A DNA stretch of 64,000 nucleotides from Brevundimonas sp. M20 (lineage in GTDB: Bacteria > Pseudomonadota > Alphaproteobacteria > Caulobacterales > Caulobacteraceae), in assembly GCF_006547065.1 (NCBI RefSeq), contig NZ_CP041243.1, positions 1,317,001-1,381,000 on the forward strand, read 5' to 3'. Both the position numbers and the translations under genes were made by a program. Positions 19,491 through 29,896 of the stretch are shown piece by piece (position 1 is the first letter of the stretch; each line of letters starts with the position of its first letter). The notes beneath the pieces were generated by a model. It saw nothing but the letters and a program-made list of their open reading frames with translations, made no database searches and was not told the DNA's origin.

Positions 19491-19522
19491 ACTCCGCCCG
19501 GAGCGATCCGGGCGGGGTTTTT
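19491..19522 (+). terminator. intrinsic terminator of lon
   Basis: A 12-bp stem with one wobble pair (ACTCCGCCCGGA at 19491–19502 with 19507–19518), loop GCGA, is followed by TTTTT, 24 bases after the lon stop. Confidence 0.9.
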
Positions 19523-19574
19523 GCTGGGGCAGGCCGGGTTGCCGGGTGCTGGAGCCGGTGCGACGATCCGCTTT

Positions 19575-19983
19575 ATGCGCACTACCTCATTCATCTTCGC
19601 CATGAGCCTCGCTGCTGCATCCGTCGCGATGGCGACAGCGGCACAGGCCTGCTCCGTCGTAGTGCTCCGGCAGCCCACGGTAGCCGAGCAACGCAGCGCG
19701 GCCGTTCTGATGATTGAGCAGGCCGTAGCCGTGGTTGATGGCGAGGTCGTCCGGCCATTCATCAGCGAGGATCGGCCTGCTCTGGTGCGCGTGAATCGCG
19801 TTCTGAGGGGAAAGGACCAGTTGCGATATCGCGCTAACCCGGGCGGGAACGCGGTTGAGGTTGATCCTGACCGGAGGTCCTGACGTCTTTTACCTGCCTG
19901 TCGACTACTCCAACGCGGTTGAGGAAGACCGGGTGCTGGGCTCCGACAGGACGCGTGACTGGCCCTATTACCCGGGGAACTGA
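19575..19983 (+). pseudogene. small secreted protein gene with an apparent frameshift
   Basis: The frame from ATG 19575 encodes a signal peptide (MRTTSFIFAMSLAAASVAMATAAQA, then Cys) and a domain reading SVVVLRQPT…ALVRVNRVLRGKDQ, then turns into low-complexity sequence and stops at 19881–19883. In the +1 frame from about 19821 the reading continues as CDIALTRAGTRLRLILTGG, then PDVFYLPVDYSNAVEEDRV, and ends at TGA 19981–19983 with DWPYYPGN. That makes a natural continuation of such a protein. The two halves together would be about 135 residues. A one-base indel, perhaps with a few codons lost, near 19815–19825 explains this. It may be a real pseudogene or a sequencing error. Function unknown. 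Confidence 0.6.
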
Positions 19984-19999
19984 GCGAGCTTCCCGCAGG

Positions 20000-21085
20000 T
20001 CACCCCACCTGCGCCCGGTGCCTCAGCATTGCATCGGCCAGCACGCAGGCCGCCATCGCTTCGACCACCGGCACGCCGCGCAGGGCGACGCAGGGGTCAT
20101 GCCGCCCCTTGGTCCGCAGGTCGGCCTCGGCGCCGTCGCGGGTGACGGTCTGGCGCAGGGTCAGGATGGAGGAGGTGGGCTTGAAGGCGATGCGGGCGGT
20201 CACCGGCTGGCCGGTCGAGATACCGCCCAGAACCCCGCCCGCGTGGTTGGACAGGAAGATCGGCTGCCCGTCCTCGCCCAGACGCATCTGGTCTGCGTTG
20301 TCCTCGCCTGACAGGGCGGCGGCGTCGAAACCCGCGCCGATCTCGACGCCCTTCACGGCGTTGATCGACATCATGGCGGCGGTCAGTTCGGCGTCCAGCT
20401 TGCCATACAACGGCGCGCCCCAGCCCGCCGGAACGCCCGTGACCTCCAGCGCCACCACGGCGCCGATGGACGAGCCCGCCTTGCGGACACCGTCCAGATA
20501 GGCCTCCCACTCCGGCACGACCGCGGCCGACGCGGCGAACAGGGCGTTGTCATAGACGGCGTCGAAATCGACGGCGTCCGGCGCGATCCGGTGTGGACCG
20601 AGCTGGACTACGCCCGCGCGGATGCGGATGGTCTCACCCAGCACCTTGCGGGCCACGGCCCCGGCGGCGACGCGCATGGCGGTCTCGCGCGCCGATGAGC
20701 GCCCACCGCCCCGGTGGTCGCGCACGCCGTATTTGGTCTGATAGGTGAAGTCGGCATGGCCGGGGCGGTAGGCGCGGGCGATCTCGCCGTAGTCCCTGGA
20801 CCGCTGGTCCTCGTTCTCGATCAGGATGGAGATGGGCGTGCCGGTGGTGACCGGACCGGCCCCGTCATCGAAGACGCCGGACAGGATGCGGGCGGTGTCG
20901 CTCTCCTGCCGCTGGGTGACGAAGCGGCTGCCGCCGGGCTTGCGCAGGTCCAGCCACGGCTGCAGGTCGGCTTCGGTCAGAGGGATATTGGGCGGGCAGC
21001 CGTCCACGACACAGCCGATCGCCGGCCCGTGGCTCTCGCCCCAGGTGGTCACGCGAAACAGATGGCCGAAGGTGTTGTGCGACAT
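20000..21085 (-). CDS. aroC: chorismate synthase
   Basis: This 361-residue enzyme shows all three chorismate synthase signatures: [19 protein letters not shown] near the N-terminus, the [17 protein letters not shown] block, and the C-terminal region with [22 protein letters not shown]. It converts EPSP to chorismate with reduced FMN, the last common step of aromatic amino acid synthesis. I start it at [18 protein letters not shown], the usual N-terminus; an upstream in-frame ATG at 21169 would add 28 residues of unrelated sequence. It lies ten bases downstream of the J-domain-like gene on the same strand, so the two are likely co-transcribed. Confidence 0.97.
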   Translation of the reverse strand: MSHNTFGHLFRVTTWGESHGPAIGCVVDGCPPNIPLTEADLQPWLDLRKPGGSRFVTQRQESDTARILSGVFDDGAGPVTTGTPISILIENEDQRSRDYGEIARAYRPGHADFTYQTKYGVRDHRGGGRSSARETAMRVAAGAVARKVLGETIRIRAGVVQLGPHRIAPDAVDFDAVYDNALFAASAAVVPEWEAYLDGVRKAGSSIGAVVALEVTGVPAGWGAPLYGKLDAELTAAMMSINAVKGVEIGAGFDAAALSGEDNADQMRLGEDGQPIFLSNHAGGVLGGISTGQPVTARIAFKPTSSILTLRQTVTRDGAEADLRTKGRHDPCVALRGVPVVEAMAACVLADAMLRHRAQVG

Positions 21086-21095
21086 GCGACTAGGC

Positions 21096-21821
21096 TTAGG
21101 CCGCCAGACGGTCCGGCGTCCAGACGCGGGTGAAGCGAACCAGCAGGTCTTCCGCCGCCGACGGCGCATCCTCGCACGGCGTCAGGGTCACGAACAGATG
21201 GCCTTGCGGCCGCGAGCCGCGCGCCGGAAGACCCAGCCCGCGCAGACGCAGGCGAAGCGGCTCCTGACCCGCCACGATCCACGCGGAGCGCAAACCCGCG
21301 TGGGTTTCGATCTCGATCCGTCCGCCGTCTTCAATGACGCGGGGCGGCACGGCCCAGTCCATGTAGATGTCGTCACCGATGATACGCAGACCATCCGTGG
21401 CGCGGATCAGCAGCGGCAGATAAAGGTCCGCCCCATCCGCCGCGCCGCCCTTGAGACGCAGGCGTTCCCCGGAGCGCAGGCCTGCCGGCGCCTGAACCTT
21501 GAGCATCCGGCCGCCGACCTCGACCATCACCGATCCGCCCTCTATGGCGTCGCGCGGAGTGATGGTGACGACGGTTTGGGGGGCGGGAGAGGCCACAGGC
21601 GCCTCAAGCGCGGCGGTCACCGGGCTGGCCTGCACCAGCCGCCAGGCTGCGATCACCTTGCGGAAGCGGGTCTCGTCACCGCCGTTCTGATCCGGCCGCG
21701 CCGCCTTCACCGCCGCGCGGAAGGCCGCGGTCAACGCCTCGCCCTCGGCCGGGCCGCTCAGACCGAGCAGAGCCCAGGCTTCGTTCAGGGAGGCGACCTC
21801 GGAGGCAGGGCGTGCGCGCAT
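21096..21821 (-). CDS. J-domain-like/DnaJ C-terminal protein with RPD in place of HPD
   Basis: The product is 241 residues. The first ~65 residues have the helical pattern of a J domain ([52 protein letters not shown]), but the HPD tripeptide that activates DnaK reads RPD (residues 42–44). The remainder resembles a DnaJ C-terminal substrate-binding domain ([39 protein letters not shown]…[12 protein letters not shown]). No Gly/Phe linker or zinc-finger domain is present, as in CbpA-type proteins. Without the His it may not stimulate Hsp70, or it may act on its own. It lies directly upstream of aroC. Confidence 0.75.
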   Translation of the reverse strand: MRARPASEVASLNEAWALLGLSGPAEGEALTAAFRAAVKAARPDQNGGDETRFRKVIAAWRLVQASPVTAALEAPVASPAPQTVVTITPRDAIEGGSVMVEVGGRMLKVQAPAGLRSGERLRLKGGAADGADLYLPLLIRATDGLRIIGDDIYMDWAVPPRVIEDGGRIEIETHAGLRSAWIVAGQEPLRLRLRGLGLPARGSRPQGHLFVTLTPCEDAPSAAEDLLVRFTRVWTPDRLAA

Positions 21822-21907
21822 CCCGACACTGAGCGCCCAACGTGGTGAAGACCGGCTTAACCGTGATGCCTCTCCCGTTTGGAACCGTGAAGGTCTATCT
21901 GGAGATC

Positions 21908-22582
21908 ATGACCGCACCCGTGATCCCGCCCAGCCCCACCCGTGAAGAGTATGCGGAGCAGTATGCCGCCGCGCTGGCCGCCAATGGGGATGAGACCATC
22001 TTCGACCGGACCGAGCCCTTCGGCCTGTTCGTCGAGTGGCTGGAAGACGCCAAGCGATATGAGCCGAACGACGCCAACGCGATGTCGCTGGCGACCGTGA
22101 CGGGCGAGGGGCGGCCTGACTGCCGGATCGTCCTGTTGAAGGACGTCGATGGTCGCGGCTTCACCTTCTACTCCAACCGCGAGAGCGCCAAGGGGCAGGC
22201 TCTGGGCGAGGCGCCGGTGGCGGCCCTGGCCTTCCACTGGAAGTCCTTGCGCCGTCAGGTGCGGGTGCGCGGCAAGGTCGAGCCGGTCGGTGTGGCCGAG
22301 GCCGACGCCTATTTCGCTAGCCGCGCGCGGGAGAGCCAGATCGGCGCCTGGGCCTCGAACCAGTCCCGCCCAATGGACGGTCGGGCTGTGCTGGAAGACG
22401 CCATTGCCCGGGAGACCGCGCGTTTCGACGGTCAGGATGTGCCCCGGCCCGAGCGCTGGACCGGCTGGCGCGTCGTTCCGGATCAGGTCGAATTCTGGCG
22501 CGACCGGCCGTTCAGGCTGCACGACCGACTGCTGTTCACGCGGGATGGGGATGGCTGGACGACGACCCGTCTGCAGCCGTGA
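21908..22582 (+). CDS. pdxH: pyridoxamine/pyridoxine 5'-phosphate oxidase
   Basis: This 224-residue FMN enzyme oxidises PNP or PMP to pyridoxal 5'-phosphate. Family hallmarks are [34 protein letters not shown], the FMN-binding [29 protein letters not shown] and the C-terminal WGxxR/FRLHDR-type ending ([16 protein letters not shown]). I take ATG 21908 ([15 protein letters not shown]). An upstream in-frame start at 21842 would add 22 residues lacking family similarity. It diverges from the J-protein gene and converges on a TetR regulator gene with a six-base gap. Confidence 0.95.
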   Translation: MTAPVIPPSPTREEYAEQYAAALAANGDETIFDRTEPFGLFVEWLEDAKRYEPNDANAMSLATVTGEGRPDCRIVLLKDVDGRGFTFYSNRESAKGQALGEAPVAALAFHWKSLRRQVRVRGKVEPVGVAEADAYFASRARESQIGAWASNQSRPMDGRAVLEDAIARETARFDGQDVPRPERWTGWRVVPDQVEFWRDRPFRLHDRLLFTRDGDGWTTTRLQP

Positions 22583-22588
22583 GTCTCG

Positions 22589-23212
22589 TCAGGCGCCGTA
22601 GCGCGCCATGAAGGTTTCGATGGCATGGGCGACGACCTGCGCGTGGGTGCGCGTAGCCTTGACCTCGTCTCCGGTGACCAGCGGCACGAAGAAGACGGCA
22701 TGTTCGATCATTCCCATCAGTTCGCCGGCGGCCCAGGACGGCTTGTCGATGTTCTTCAGTCCGCCGCGCTCGAGATGGTCCTTGAGCACGCCGATGAGAG
22801 TGAAGCCGAACTCGCTGCGACCCTTTTCAAAGAAGCGGCGCGCGGTTTCCTCGAAGCGGGGGCGTTCGGCCATCACCAGCCGGAAGACAGAGCGAACGAA
22901 GCCGTCGCCCATGAAGTCAGCATAGGCCTCGGCGAATCCGGTCAGTTGCTTTCGGGCGTCGCCGTCGCAGGCGCGGACACGCGCCATCTGGCGTGAGAAC
23001 TGCTCGGCGGCGTCGTCGATCACGGCGCTGAACAACTCGGACTTGCCGGCGAACAGGGCGTAGAGGGTGGCCGTAGAGACGCCCGCCTCGCGAGCGATGG
23101 GCTCGATCCGGGCGCCCGCATATCCCTCGGACATGAAAGCATGGCGGGCGTAGCGGAGAATGATCTGCCGCTTTGGATCGAGGGAGCTGATCTCGCCGCC
23201 GGAGCCTGACAT
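22589..23212 (-). CDS. TetR/AcrR family transcriptional regulator
   Basis: The product is 207 residues. The N-terminal ~60 residues are a TetR helix-turn-helix (ILRYARHAFMSEGYAGARIEPIAREAGVSTATLYALFAGKSELF). The C-terminal part is a helical ligand and dimer domain with RSVFRLVMAERPRFEETARRFFEKG, seen in regulators of fatty-acid or efflux genes. The effector is unknown. It lies downstream of the uridine kinase gene on the same strand, and an acyl-CoA synthetase gene starts about 950 bases away. Control of that gene is possible but not shown. Confidence 0.88.
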   Translation of the reverse strand: MSGSGGEISSLDPKRQIILRYARHAFMSEGYAGARIEPIAREAGVSTATLYALFAGKSELFSAVIDDAAEQFSRQMARVRACDGDARKQLTGFAEAYADFMGDGFVRSVFRLVMAERPRFEETARRFFEKGRSEFGFTLIGVLKDHLERGGLKNIDKPSWAAGELMGMIEHAVFFVPLVTGDEVKATRTHAQVVAHAIETFMARYGA

Positions 23213-23286
23213 CGTGTTTTCGCCGATAACGGGAGCGTCAGGTTGGCGCAGCTTGGGCTGGACCGCAAGCGGCCTGTCAGGGATCG

Positions 23287-23934
23287 TCAGGCGTGGGCCA
23301 GCGGGGCCAGCAGGGGGTGCGCCAGCACCGGCGCGGCGAGGCGGACCACGGCCTGTCTGTCCTCGAGCCGGACCGCCGCGGTGGCGTCGGCGACGATGAA
23401 ATCCGCATTCAGGCGCGACGGTTCGGTCCAGCGCTCATGGCCCGGTCGAACGGTGCCGAGATACTGGGCGATGACGGATTCCGCCGTGCGGCCGCGCTCG
23501 GTCTGGTCCCGCAGCAGACGGCGGATGAAGCGGATATCCGCTGGCGTATCCACAAAGACGCGGATGTCGAACAGGGCGACCAGCGCTGGAGTGCACAGCA
23601 CGTGAGTGCCCTCGACGATCACCACCTCGGCAGCTTCGACCGCCTCGCCGCCGGGCTCGCGGCCGTGGTGGATGAAAGAGTAGATCGGCGCGGTGATCTC
23701 CCGCCCGGCCTTCAGTTCTGACAGGTCCCGGATCAGCAGGTCATGGTCCCGGGCGGCAACGTCGTCGAAGTCAAAGGTGGCGGCGTTGAAGTCCGGAAGG
23801 GCGGCTGCGTCCAGGTAATAGGAGTCCTCGCGCAGCAGCACCGCCTTCCCGGGCGGCAGGGCGGCGACGAGCGCTTCGGCCAGTGTGCTCTTGCCCGAGC
23901 CCGATCCGCCGGTGATCGCGATGAGAATGGTCAT
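23287..23934 (-). CDS. udk: uridine kinase family protein
   Basis: This 215-residue P-loop kinase has Walker A GGSGSGKSTLAEAL at the N-terminus, REDSYYLD, FDFDDVAARDHDLL and EGTHVLCTPALVALFDIRVFVDTPADIRFIRRLLRD, which is the order found in uridine/cytidine kinases. It phosphorylates uridine to UMP in pyrimidine salvage. I start it at MTILIAITGGSGSGK (ATG at 23934). The frame extends upstream to 24087, but the additional residues are not kinase-like. The family also contains phosphoribulokinase-like members, so the nucleoside substrate is an inference. The TetR gene follows 74 bases downstream. Confidence 0.82.
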   Translation of the reverse strand: MTILIAITGGSGSGKSTLAEALVAALPPGKAVLLREDSYYLDAAALPDFNAATFDFDDVAARDHDLLIRDLSELKAGREITAPIYSFIHHGREPGGEAVEAAEVVIVEGTHVLCTPALVALFDIRVFVDTPADIRFIRRLLRDQTERGRTAESVIAQYLGTVRPGHERWTEPSRLNADFIVADATAAVRLEDRQAVVRLAAPVLAHPLLAPLAHA

Positions 23935-24163
23935 GGGGGTCACCACCGGAGAGGAAAGGGTGCGATGGGCGACGGAATAGGAAATCCGGGGGCTCGCGTC
24001 CACGCATGGCGGCAAGGCCGGAGACGGTACAGTCTCGCCCCGGGGCGCATCGTCTCGTTCCGGTCCGCAAATGTGACCTTGGGTCATGTTTGCTTATCGC
24101 TGATCACATGGATAGCGTGGCGGCAAGTGTCCCGTTCAGCGGATGCAAGTACGAGGGATCGCA

Positions 24164-25798
<1,635 letters not shown>

Positions 25799-25801
25799 GT
25801 C

Positions 25802-26491
25802 ATGGCGCGGACGGCGGTGAAGGGCAGGGGGGCGGTTCAGGTTCTGACGGCGTTGGCCGTGGCGTCGCCCGTGCTGGTCCTGCTGTCCGTCGTCGGGGTG
25901 CGCGGCGGGCTGCTGCCGATCGAAACCGGGTATGATCTGCTCACGCTGAAGATCGCCTGGTGGCTATCCTTCGCTGGCGCCGCCGCCGGTGTGCTGGCTG
26001 TCGTCGTGGCCCTCAGGAATTTTCGCGTTCTGGGGGTGGTGGCCGTCGTGGCTCTGGTGTTCGGCGTCGGCACGCTGGGTGTTTTCATCTGGCAGACACG
26101 GCAGCTCGCGGCCGGGCCGGTGGAGAATGTCAGCACCGATCTGACTGAAGTGCCCGGCTTTGGTCGGCTCAGGCCCGACCGGACAGGCGGCCTGCAGCCT
26201 GCGGTGGGTGTCGAGGCCTGTCCGGGCGCCTTGCCAGTCTTGACGCAGGTTTCGCCCGAAACCGCCGCATGGGCCTTGCAGGAAGCGGGGTTCAATCTCG
26301 GTCAGGCCGGTGTCGCCCGAGCCGACGGCAGCCGTCAGACGGTCTGGTTCGGCTTCCGCTATGACGCGGTGATCCGCATCCGTCCGGGGCGTACAGACAT
26401 TCGCGTCGCCGCCCGGGACGGGCGCCCCCACGGCGGAGAGGCCTGCCGTCTGGCGACCCGCGTCAGCAGCCTGTTGAACGACACGCTCTGA
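25802..26491 (+). CDS. DUF1499 family membrane protein
   Basis: The product is 229 residues with three N-terminal hydrophobic segments (about 13–35, 50–70 and 77–97). A soluble domain typical of DUF1499 follows (NVSTDLTEVPGFGRLRPDRTGG, then AGVARADGSRQTVWFGFRYDAVIRIRP…TDIRVAARDGRPHGGEACRLATRVSSLL). The biochemical role of this family is unknown. The three-base gap after the acyl-CoA synthetase stop suggests co-transcription and a possible link to lipid metabolism, but this is context only. Confidence 0.85.
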   Translation: MARTAVKGRGAVQVLTALAVASPVLVLLSVVGVRGGLLPIETGYDLLTLKIAWWLSFAGAAAGVLAVVVALRNFRVLGVVAVVALVFGVGTLGVFIWQTRQLAAGPVENVSTDLTEVPGFGRLRPDRTGGLQPAVGVEACPGALPVLTQVSPETAAWALQEAGFNLGQAGVARADGSRQTVWFGFRYDAVIRIRPGRTDIRVAARDGRPHGGEACRLATRVSSLLNDTL

Positions 26492-26501
26492 GCCCGGTTT
26501 T

Positions 26502-26520
26502 CGTGGCGGGGGCGCCACGT
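26502..26520 (+). terminator. hairpin after the DUF1499 gene
   Basis: CGTGGCG (26502–26508) pairs perfectly with CGCCACG (26513–26519) across a GGGG loop, ten bases after the stop. Only two T residues follow, so this is at best a weak or factor-assisted terminator. Confidence 0.4.
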
Positions 26521-26603
26521 TCATCATTCCGCTTGTTGAACCCGGTTGCCTGACGCGTCTCTGCTCGTTAGGCGAGATAAGGTATACGCTCCGGGGGGAC
26601 AGG

Positions 26604-27722
26604 ATGACCGACATCATCGCAGAAGGCGCGACCGAAGAGGTCGAGGGCGAGGCCCTGACCTTCACCACGACGCTGCGTCCATCCAGCTTCCTGGGGCTCA
26701 GCCTCAAGAACGGCCTTCTGAACCTGATCACCCTGACGCTGTACCGCTTCTGGGGGAAGACCGAGGTCCGTCAGCGGGTCTGGAAGGGCGTGCGCCTGAA
26801 CAACGAGGCGTTTGAGTACACGGGGCGTGGGCTGGAGCTGTTCATCGGCTTCCTGCTGGCGCTGGTCGTTCTGGGCGTTCCCTTCCTGATCATCGTCTTC
26901 GCTGTTCAGTTCATCGGTCATTGGGTGATCTTCGTCGCCTATGTCCCGATGTATATCTTCCTGGGCTGGCTGTGGGGGTTCGGGACCTATACGGCGTTCC
27001 GCTACATGGCGAGCCGCACGACCTGGCGGGGCATCCGCTTCCAGTTGAAGGGGTCGGCCGCGAACTACGGTCTGTATTTCCTGTTCGCCATGTTCCTGAG
27101 CGGCATCACCTGGGGCTGGTTCTGGCCGACCGCCGAACGGCATCTGGCCGAGAAGATCTGGGATGAGGTCCGCTTCGGCGACCGTCGCCTGCGTTTCCGG
27201 ATGGGACGCGCCCAACAGGAAGGCGTATACGGCGCATACGCCATCGGCTGGGTCGGCACGGGGATCGGCTACATCTTCCTCGCGCTGGGCTTCTTCGCCT
27301 TCGCGATGTCCACCGGCTTCGGCGAGGGACCGGCGACCGAGCCGTCCGCGACGCCGGACATCATGTACACCTTGGTCACCTATCTGGTGATCCTGCTGAT
27401 CTCGCCGTTCGCCCTGCTGCTGTGGGCCCCCTATCAGGCCGCCATGCTGCGATCGGTCACCAAGGGCGTGTCAGTGGATGGCGCGACCTTCACCCTGAAG
27501 GTCAAGGCTCTGCCCCTGTGGTGGCTGACGGTCACCAACCTGTTCTTCCTGCTGATCACCCTGGGCTTCCTGATGCCGTGGGTCCAGGCGCGGACCGCGC
27601 GGTTCCTGTTCGAGCGACTGAGTTCGGAAGGCACGGCCCGGTTGCAGATGGCCCATCAGGCCGGTCGCGGTCCAGGCAGCGGTGAAGGGCTCGCCGACGC
27701 CTTCGGCTTCTCGGCCATCTGA
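26604..27722 (+). CDS. DUF898 (YjgN-like) inner-membrane protein
   Basis: A 372-residue integral membrane protein with about seven hydrophobic segments. Its family signature is the FLGLSLKNGLLNLITLTLYRFWGKTEVRQRVW block near the N-terminus, repeated in related form further on (FQLKGSAANYGLYFLFAMFLSGITWGWFWPTAERHLAEKIWDEVRFGDRRLRFR and KALPLWWLTVTNLFFLLITLGFLMPWVQARTARFLFERL). DUF898 proteins are of unknown function. The M48 peptidase gene starts two bases after the stop, a pairing I believe recurs in proteobacteria, so the two probably act together at the inner membrane. Confidence 0.88.
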   Translation: MTDIIAEGATEEVEGEALTFTTTLRPSSFLGLSLKNGLLNLITLTLYRFWGKTEVRQRVWKGVRLNNEAFEYTGRGLELFIGFLLALVVLGVPFLIIVFAVQFIGHWVIFVAYVPMYIFLGWLWGFGTYTAFRYMASRTTWRGIRFQLKGSAANYGLYFLFAMFLSGITWGWFWPTAERHLAEKIWDEVRFGDRRLRFRMGRAQQEGVYGAYAIGWVGTGIGYIFLALGFFAFAMSTGFGEGPATEPSATPDIMYTLVTYLVILLISPFALLLWAPYQAAMLRSVTKGVSVDGATFTLKVKALPLWWLTVTNLFFLLITLGFLMPWVQARTARFLFERLSSEGTARLQMAHQAGRGPGSGEGLADAFGFSAI

Positions 27723-27724
27723 TC

Positions 27725-28876
27725 GTGGGGGCCCGGTTCTACGACGGACGGTCAGCGCGCGCCTATGACGCCGAGACGGCGATGGATGGAGACGTCCTGC
27801 GCATCCTCGCGGAAGGTCATGAACGGGTCTGGCCGCTGCGTGACCTGACCGTCGAGATCGAGGCGGATCAGGCCCGGGTCTCCAGCCGAAAGGATCGCGA
27901 CGCCCGTCTGGTGCTGCCCGTCGGGGACTGGAACCCGATGATCGGCGACCGCCTGGCGGCGCTGACCAGAAAGCGGCGGCGGCGTGAATGGTGGCTGATC
28001 GGTGGTCTGACCGCGGCGGCCGCGGGGGTGGTCCTGTTCGTGACCGTGGGCGTTCCGGCCCTGTCCGGCCCCGTCGCCCGTGCGACGCCGGTGTCCATGG
28101 AACAGCGCATGGGCGACAACTTCAACGGCCAGATCTCCGCCTTCTTCCCGACCTGTGATGACCAGGCCGCTCAACAGACCATCGCGGCGTTGGGCGACCG
28201 GATCGCGGCGCGGGCCGATACGCCGTTCGACATCCGGGTCCGGGCGGTGGATGCGCCCATGGTCAACGCCTTCGCCCTGCCGGGTGGCTACATCCTGATC
28301 ACCGACGACCTGATCCGTGAGGCGAAGACGCCGGACGAGCTGGCTGCGGTGATCGCCCACGAGGTCGCGCACGTCGAGAAGCGTCACGTGATGCAGTCGG
28401 TCTGGCGCAATTTCGGAGTCGGCATGCTGCTCGACCTCGTGGTCGGCGGCGGGACGGGCGCGGGCCAGCAGGCGGTGATTCTGGCCGGTCAGGCTTCGGA
28501 ACTCAGCTACAGCCGCTCCGCCGAGCTGGAGGCCGACACGCGCGGTCAGGCGCTGTTGCATGCCGACGGCATGTCGTCTCTGGGCATGGCGCCCTTCTTC
28601 GAGCGCATGGCTGCCGGCGAAAAGCATAATTCGGTGACGGACGCCGCCGAGTTCATGAACACCCACCCGGATTCGCGCCGTCGCGCCGGCGCCGCTCGCG
28701 CCGCCCAGCGCCCGGGCCGTGCCGCCCTGAACGCCGAAGAATGGGCCGAGGTGAAGGGGCTGTGCGCCGTCGAGGAGTCAGAGAACCCGGTAGAGCGCCT
28801 GCGGCGTCGGTTCGGGATCGGCGACGACAAGACCGGCGCGGACCAGCGCCTTGAGGTGCGCCCACACGGACAGTGA
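27725..28876 (+). CDS. M48 family zinc metallopeptidase
   Basis: This 383-residue protein starts at GTG 27725, two bases after the DUF898 stop. An N-terminal ~85-residue cytoplasmic region is followed by one membrane helix (about 90–111) and a periplasmic M48 catalytic domain. The zinc motif is VIAHEVAHVEKRH (His212, Glu213, His216), with the downstream Glu ligand in SAELEADTRG. The NAFALPGGYILITDDLI segment is characteristic of the BepA/Oma1-like group. The likely role is membrane or outer-membrane protein quality control. Its last 33 codons overlap, on the opposite strand, the end of the MBL hydrolase gene. Confidence 0.9.
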   Translation: MGARFYDGRSARAYDAETAMDGDVLRILAEGHERVWPLRDLTVEIEADQARVSSRKDRDARLVLPVGDWNPMIGDRLAALTRKRRRREWWLIGGLTAAAAGVVLFVTVGVPALSGPVARATPVSMEQRMGDNFNGQISAFFPTCDDQAAQQTIAALGDRIAARADTPFDIRVRAVDAPMVNAFALPGGYILITDDLIREAKTPDELAAVIAHEVAHVEKRHVMQSVWRNFGVGMLLDLVVGGGTGAGQQAVILAGQASELSYSRSAELEADTRGQALLHADGMSSLGMAPFFERMAAGEKHNSVTDAAEFMNTHPDSRRRAGAARAAQRPGRAALNAEEWAEVKGLCAVEESENPVERLRRRFGIGDDKTGADQRLEVRPHGQ

Positions 28877-29683
28877 GGCCGCCGGCCAGAGCCGCTTGTC
28901 CACAGCCGCATAGAGGACCGGCACCATCTCCGCGATGGTCCTGTCACCCGCCTTCAAACGCGCCAGCACCTGCGCCTCGCGGTCCAGTCTGTGTGCGCGA
29001 TAGGCGGCCAGAAAGGGCGCGGGCTCCGTCACCGGCGCGCCGTGCGTCGGCCACAGGGTGCTGAAGCCACGCGCGATCACCGCATCCAGACTGACCATGT
29101 AGTCGGTCATGTCGCCGTCCGGCGGAGCCACCACGGTGGTGGACCAGCCCATGACGTGGTCTCCGCTGAACAGGGCGTTCTCGTCCGTCAGGACAAAGGC
29201 CATGTGGTTCGAGGCGTGTCCGGGGGTGGCCATGGCCTCGATCGTCCAGCCGTCGCCTTCGATACGCTCGCCGCCGCTCAGAACCAGGTCAGGCGAGAAG
29301 GTCTCGTCCTCATCCTCATCCAGTCCGCCCGAGGCGTGGATCGTCCGCCGCGGTGGGTGGGCCGCCAGGATCGGTGCGCCCCCCACCGCTGCCGCGAACG
29401 GGTGAGCGAGGGGGGCGTGGTCGCGGTGGGTGTGGGTGACCAGTACGTGGCTGACCGTCTGTGCCTGGACCGCTTTCAGCAGGGCCGCCAGATGGCCCTC
29501 GTCAAGCGGGCCCGGGTCAATCACCGCCACGCCCGCGCCAGGCTCCGGGCGACCGACGATGTAGGTTCCGGTTCCGGTGAAGGTGAAGGGGCCGGGGTTG
29601 TTCGCGACCACCCGGCGGATCAGGGGCGAGACCTGATCGACCCGGCCATACTCAAAATCAAACTCACGGACGAAGGGGATCAA
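28778..29683 (-). CDS. MBL-fold metallo-hydrolase (LACTB2-like)
   Basis: A 301-residue hydrolase with zinc motifs THTHRDHAPLA, TPGHASNHMAF, LFSGDHVMGW and WPTHGAP. A C-terminal winged-helix-like tail follows (LARLKAGDRTIAEMVPVLYA…AHLKALVRAGLVV), as in LACTB2-type proteins that cleave RNA or thioesters. The substrate is unknown. Its 3' end overlaps the 3' end of the M48 peptidase gene by 99 bases in antisense. The domain is complete at the C-terminus, so the overlap appears genuine. Confidence 0.87.
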   Translation of the reverse strand: MIPFVREFDFEYGRVDQVSPLIRRVVANNPGPFTFTGTGTYIVGRPEPGAGVAVIDPGPLDEGHLAALLKAVQAQTVSHVLVTHTHRDHAPLAHPFAAAVGGAPILAAHPPRRTIHASGGLDEDEDETFSPDLVLSGGERIEGDGWTIEAMATPGHASNHMAFVLTDENALFSGDHVMGWSTTVVAPPDGDMTDYMVSLDAVIARGFSTLWPTHGAPVTEPAPFLAAYRAHRLDREAQVLARLKAGDRTIAEMVPVLYAAVDKRLWPAASLSVWAHLKALVRAGLVVADPEPTPQALYRVL

Positions 29684-29749
29684 CGGTCTCTCCCGGGGCG
29701 GTCCGGTGCTTGCGTTAGGATTCTGTAAACCTTCCGCGGAGTGCCCGAT

Positions 29750-29896
29750 ATGGCCGTTTCCATCGCTCTGGCTGTTTCAAATCGGCTCCTGCCTGTCGCG
29801 GGAGCCTTCCTGTGTCTCATCGCGGCGCAGTTCCTCATGGCCTCCTGCACCCCCGAGCCGGCGCCCTATGCGGTCCGGGTGGCCGTCGTCCGCTAG
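29750..29896 (+). CDS. small membrane or lipoprotein-like protein, 48 residues
   Basis: A 48-residue frame (MAVSIALAVSNRLLPVAGAF…) with one long hydrophobic segment ending in LMASC, then a short polar tail (TPEPAPYAVRVAVVR). The Cys could be a lipobox-like site, although Met at -3 is not ideal. No ribosome site stronger than GCGGAG is visible. It converges on the TIGR01244 gene and shares the CTAG that supplies both stop codons. I recognise no family, and it could be spurious. Confidence 0.4.
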   Translation: MAVSIALAVSNRLLPVAGAFLCLIAAQFLMASCTPEPAPYAVRVAVVR

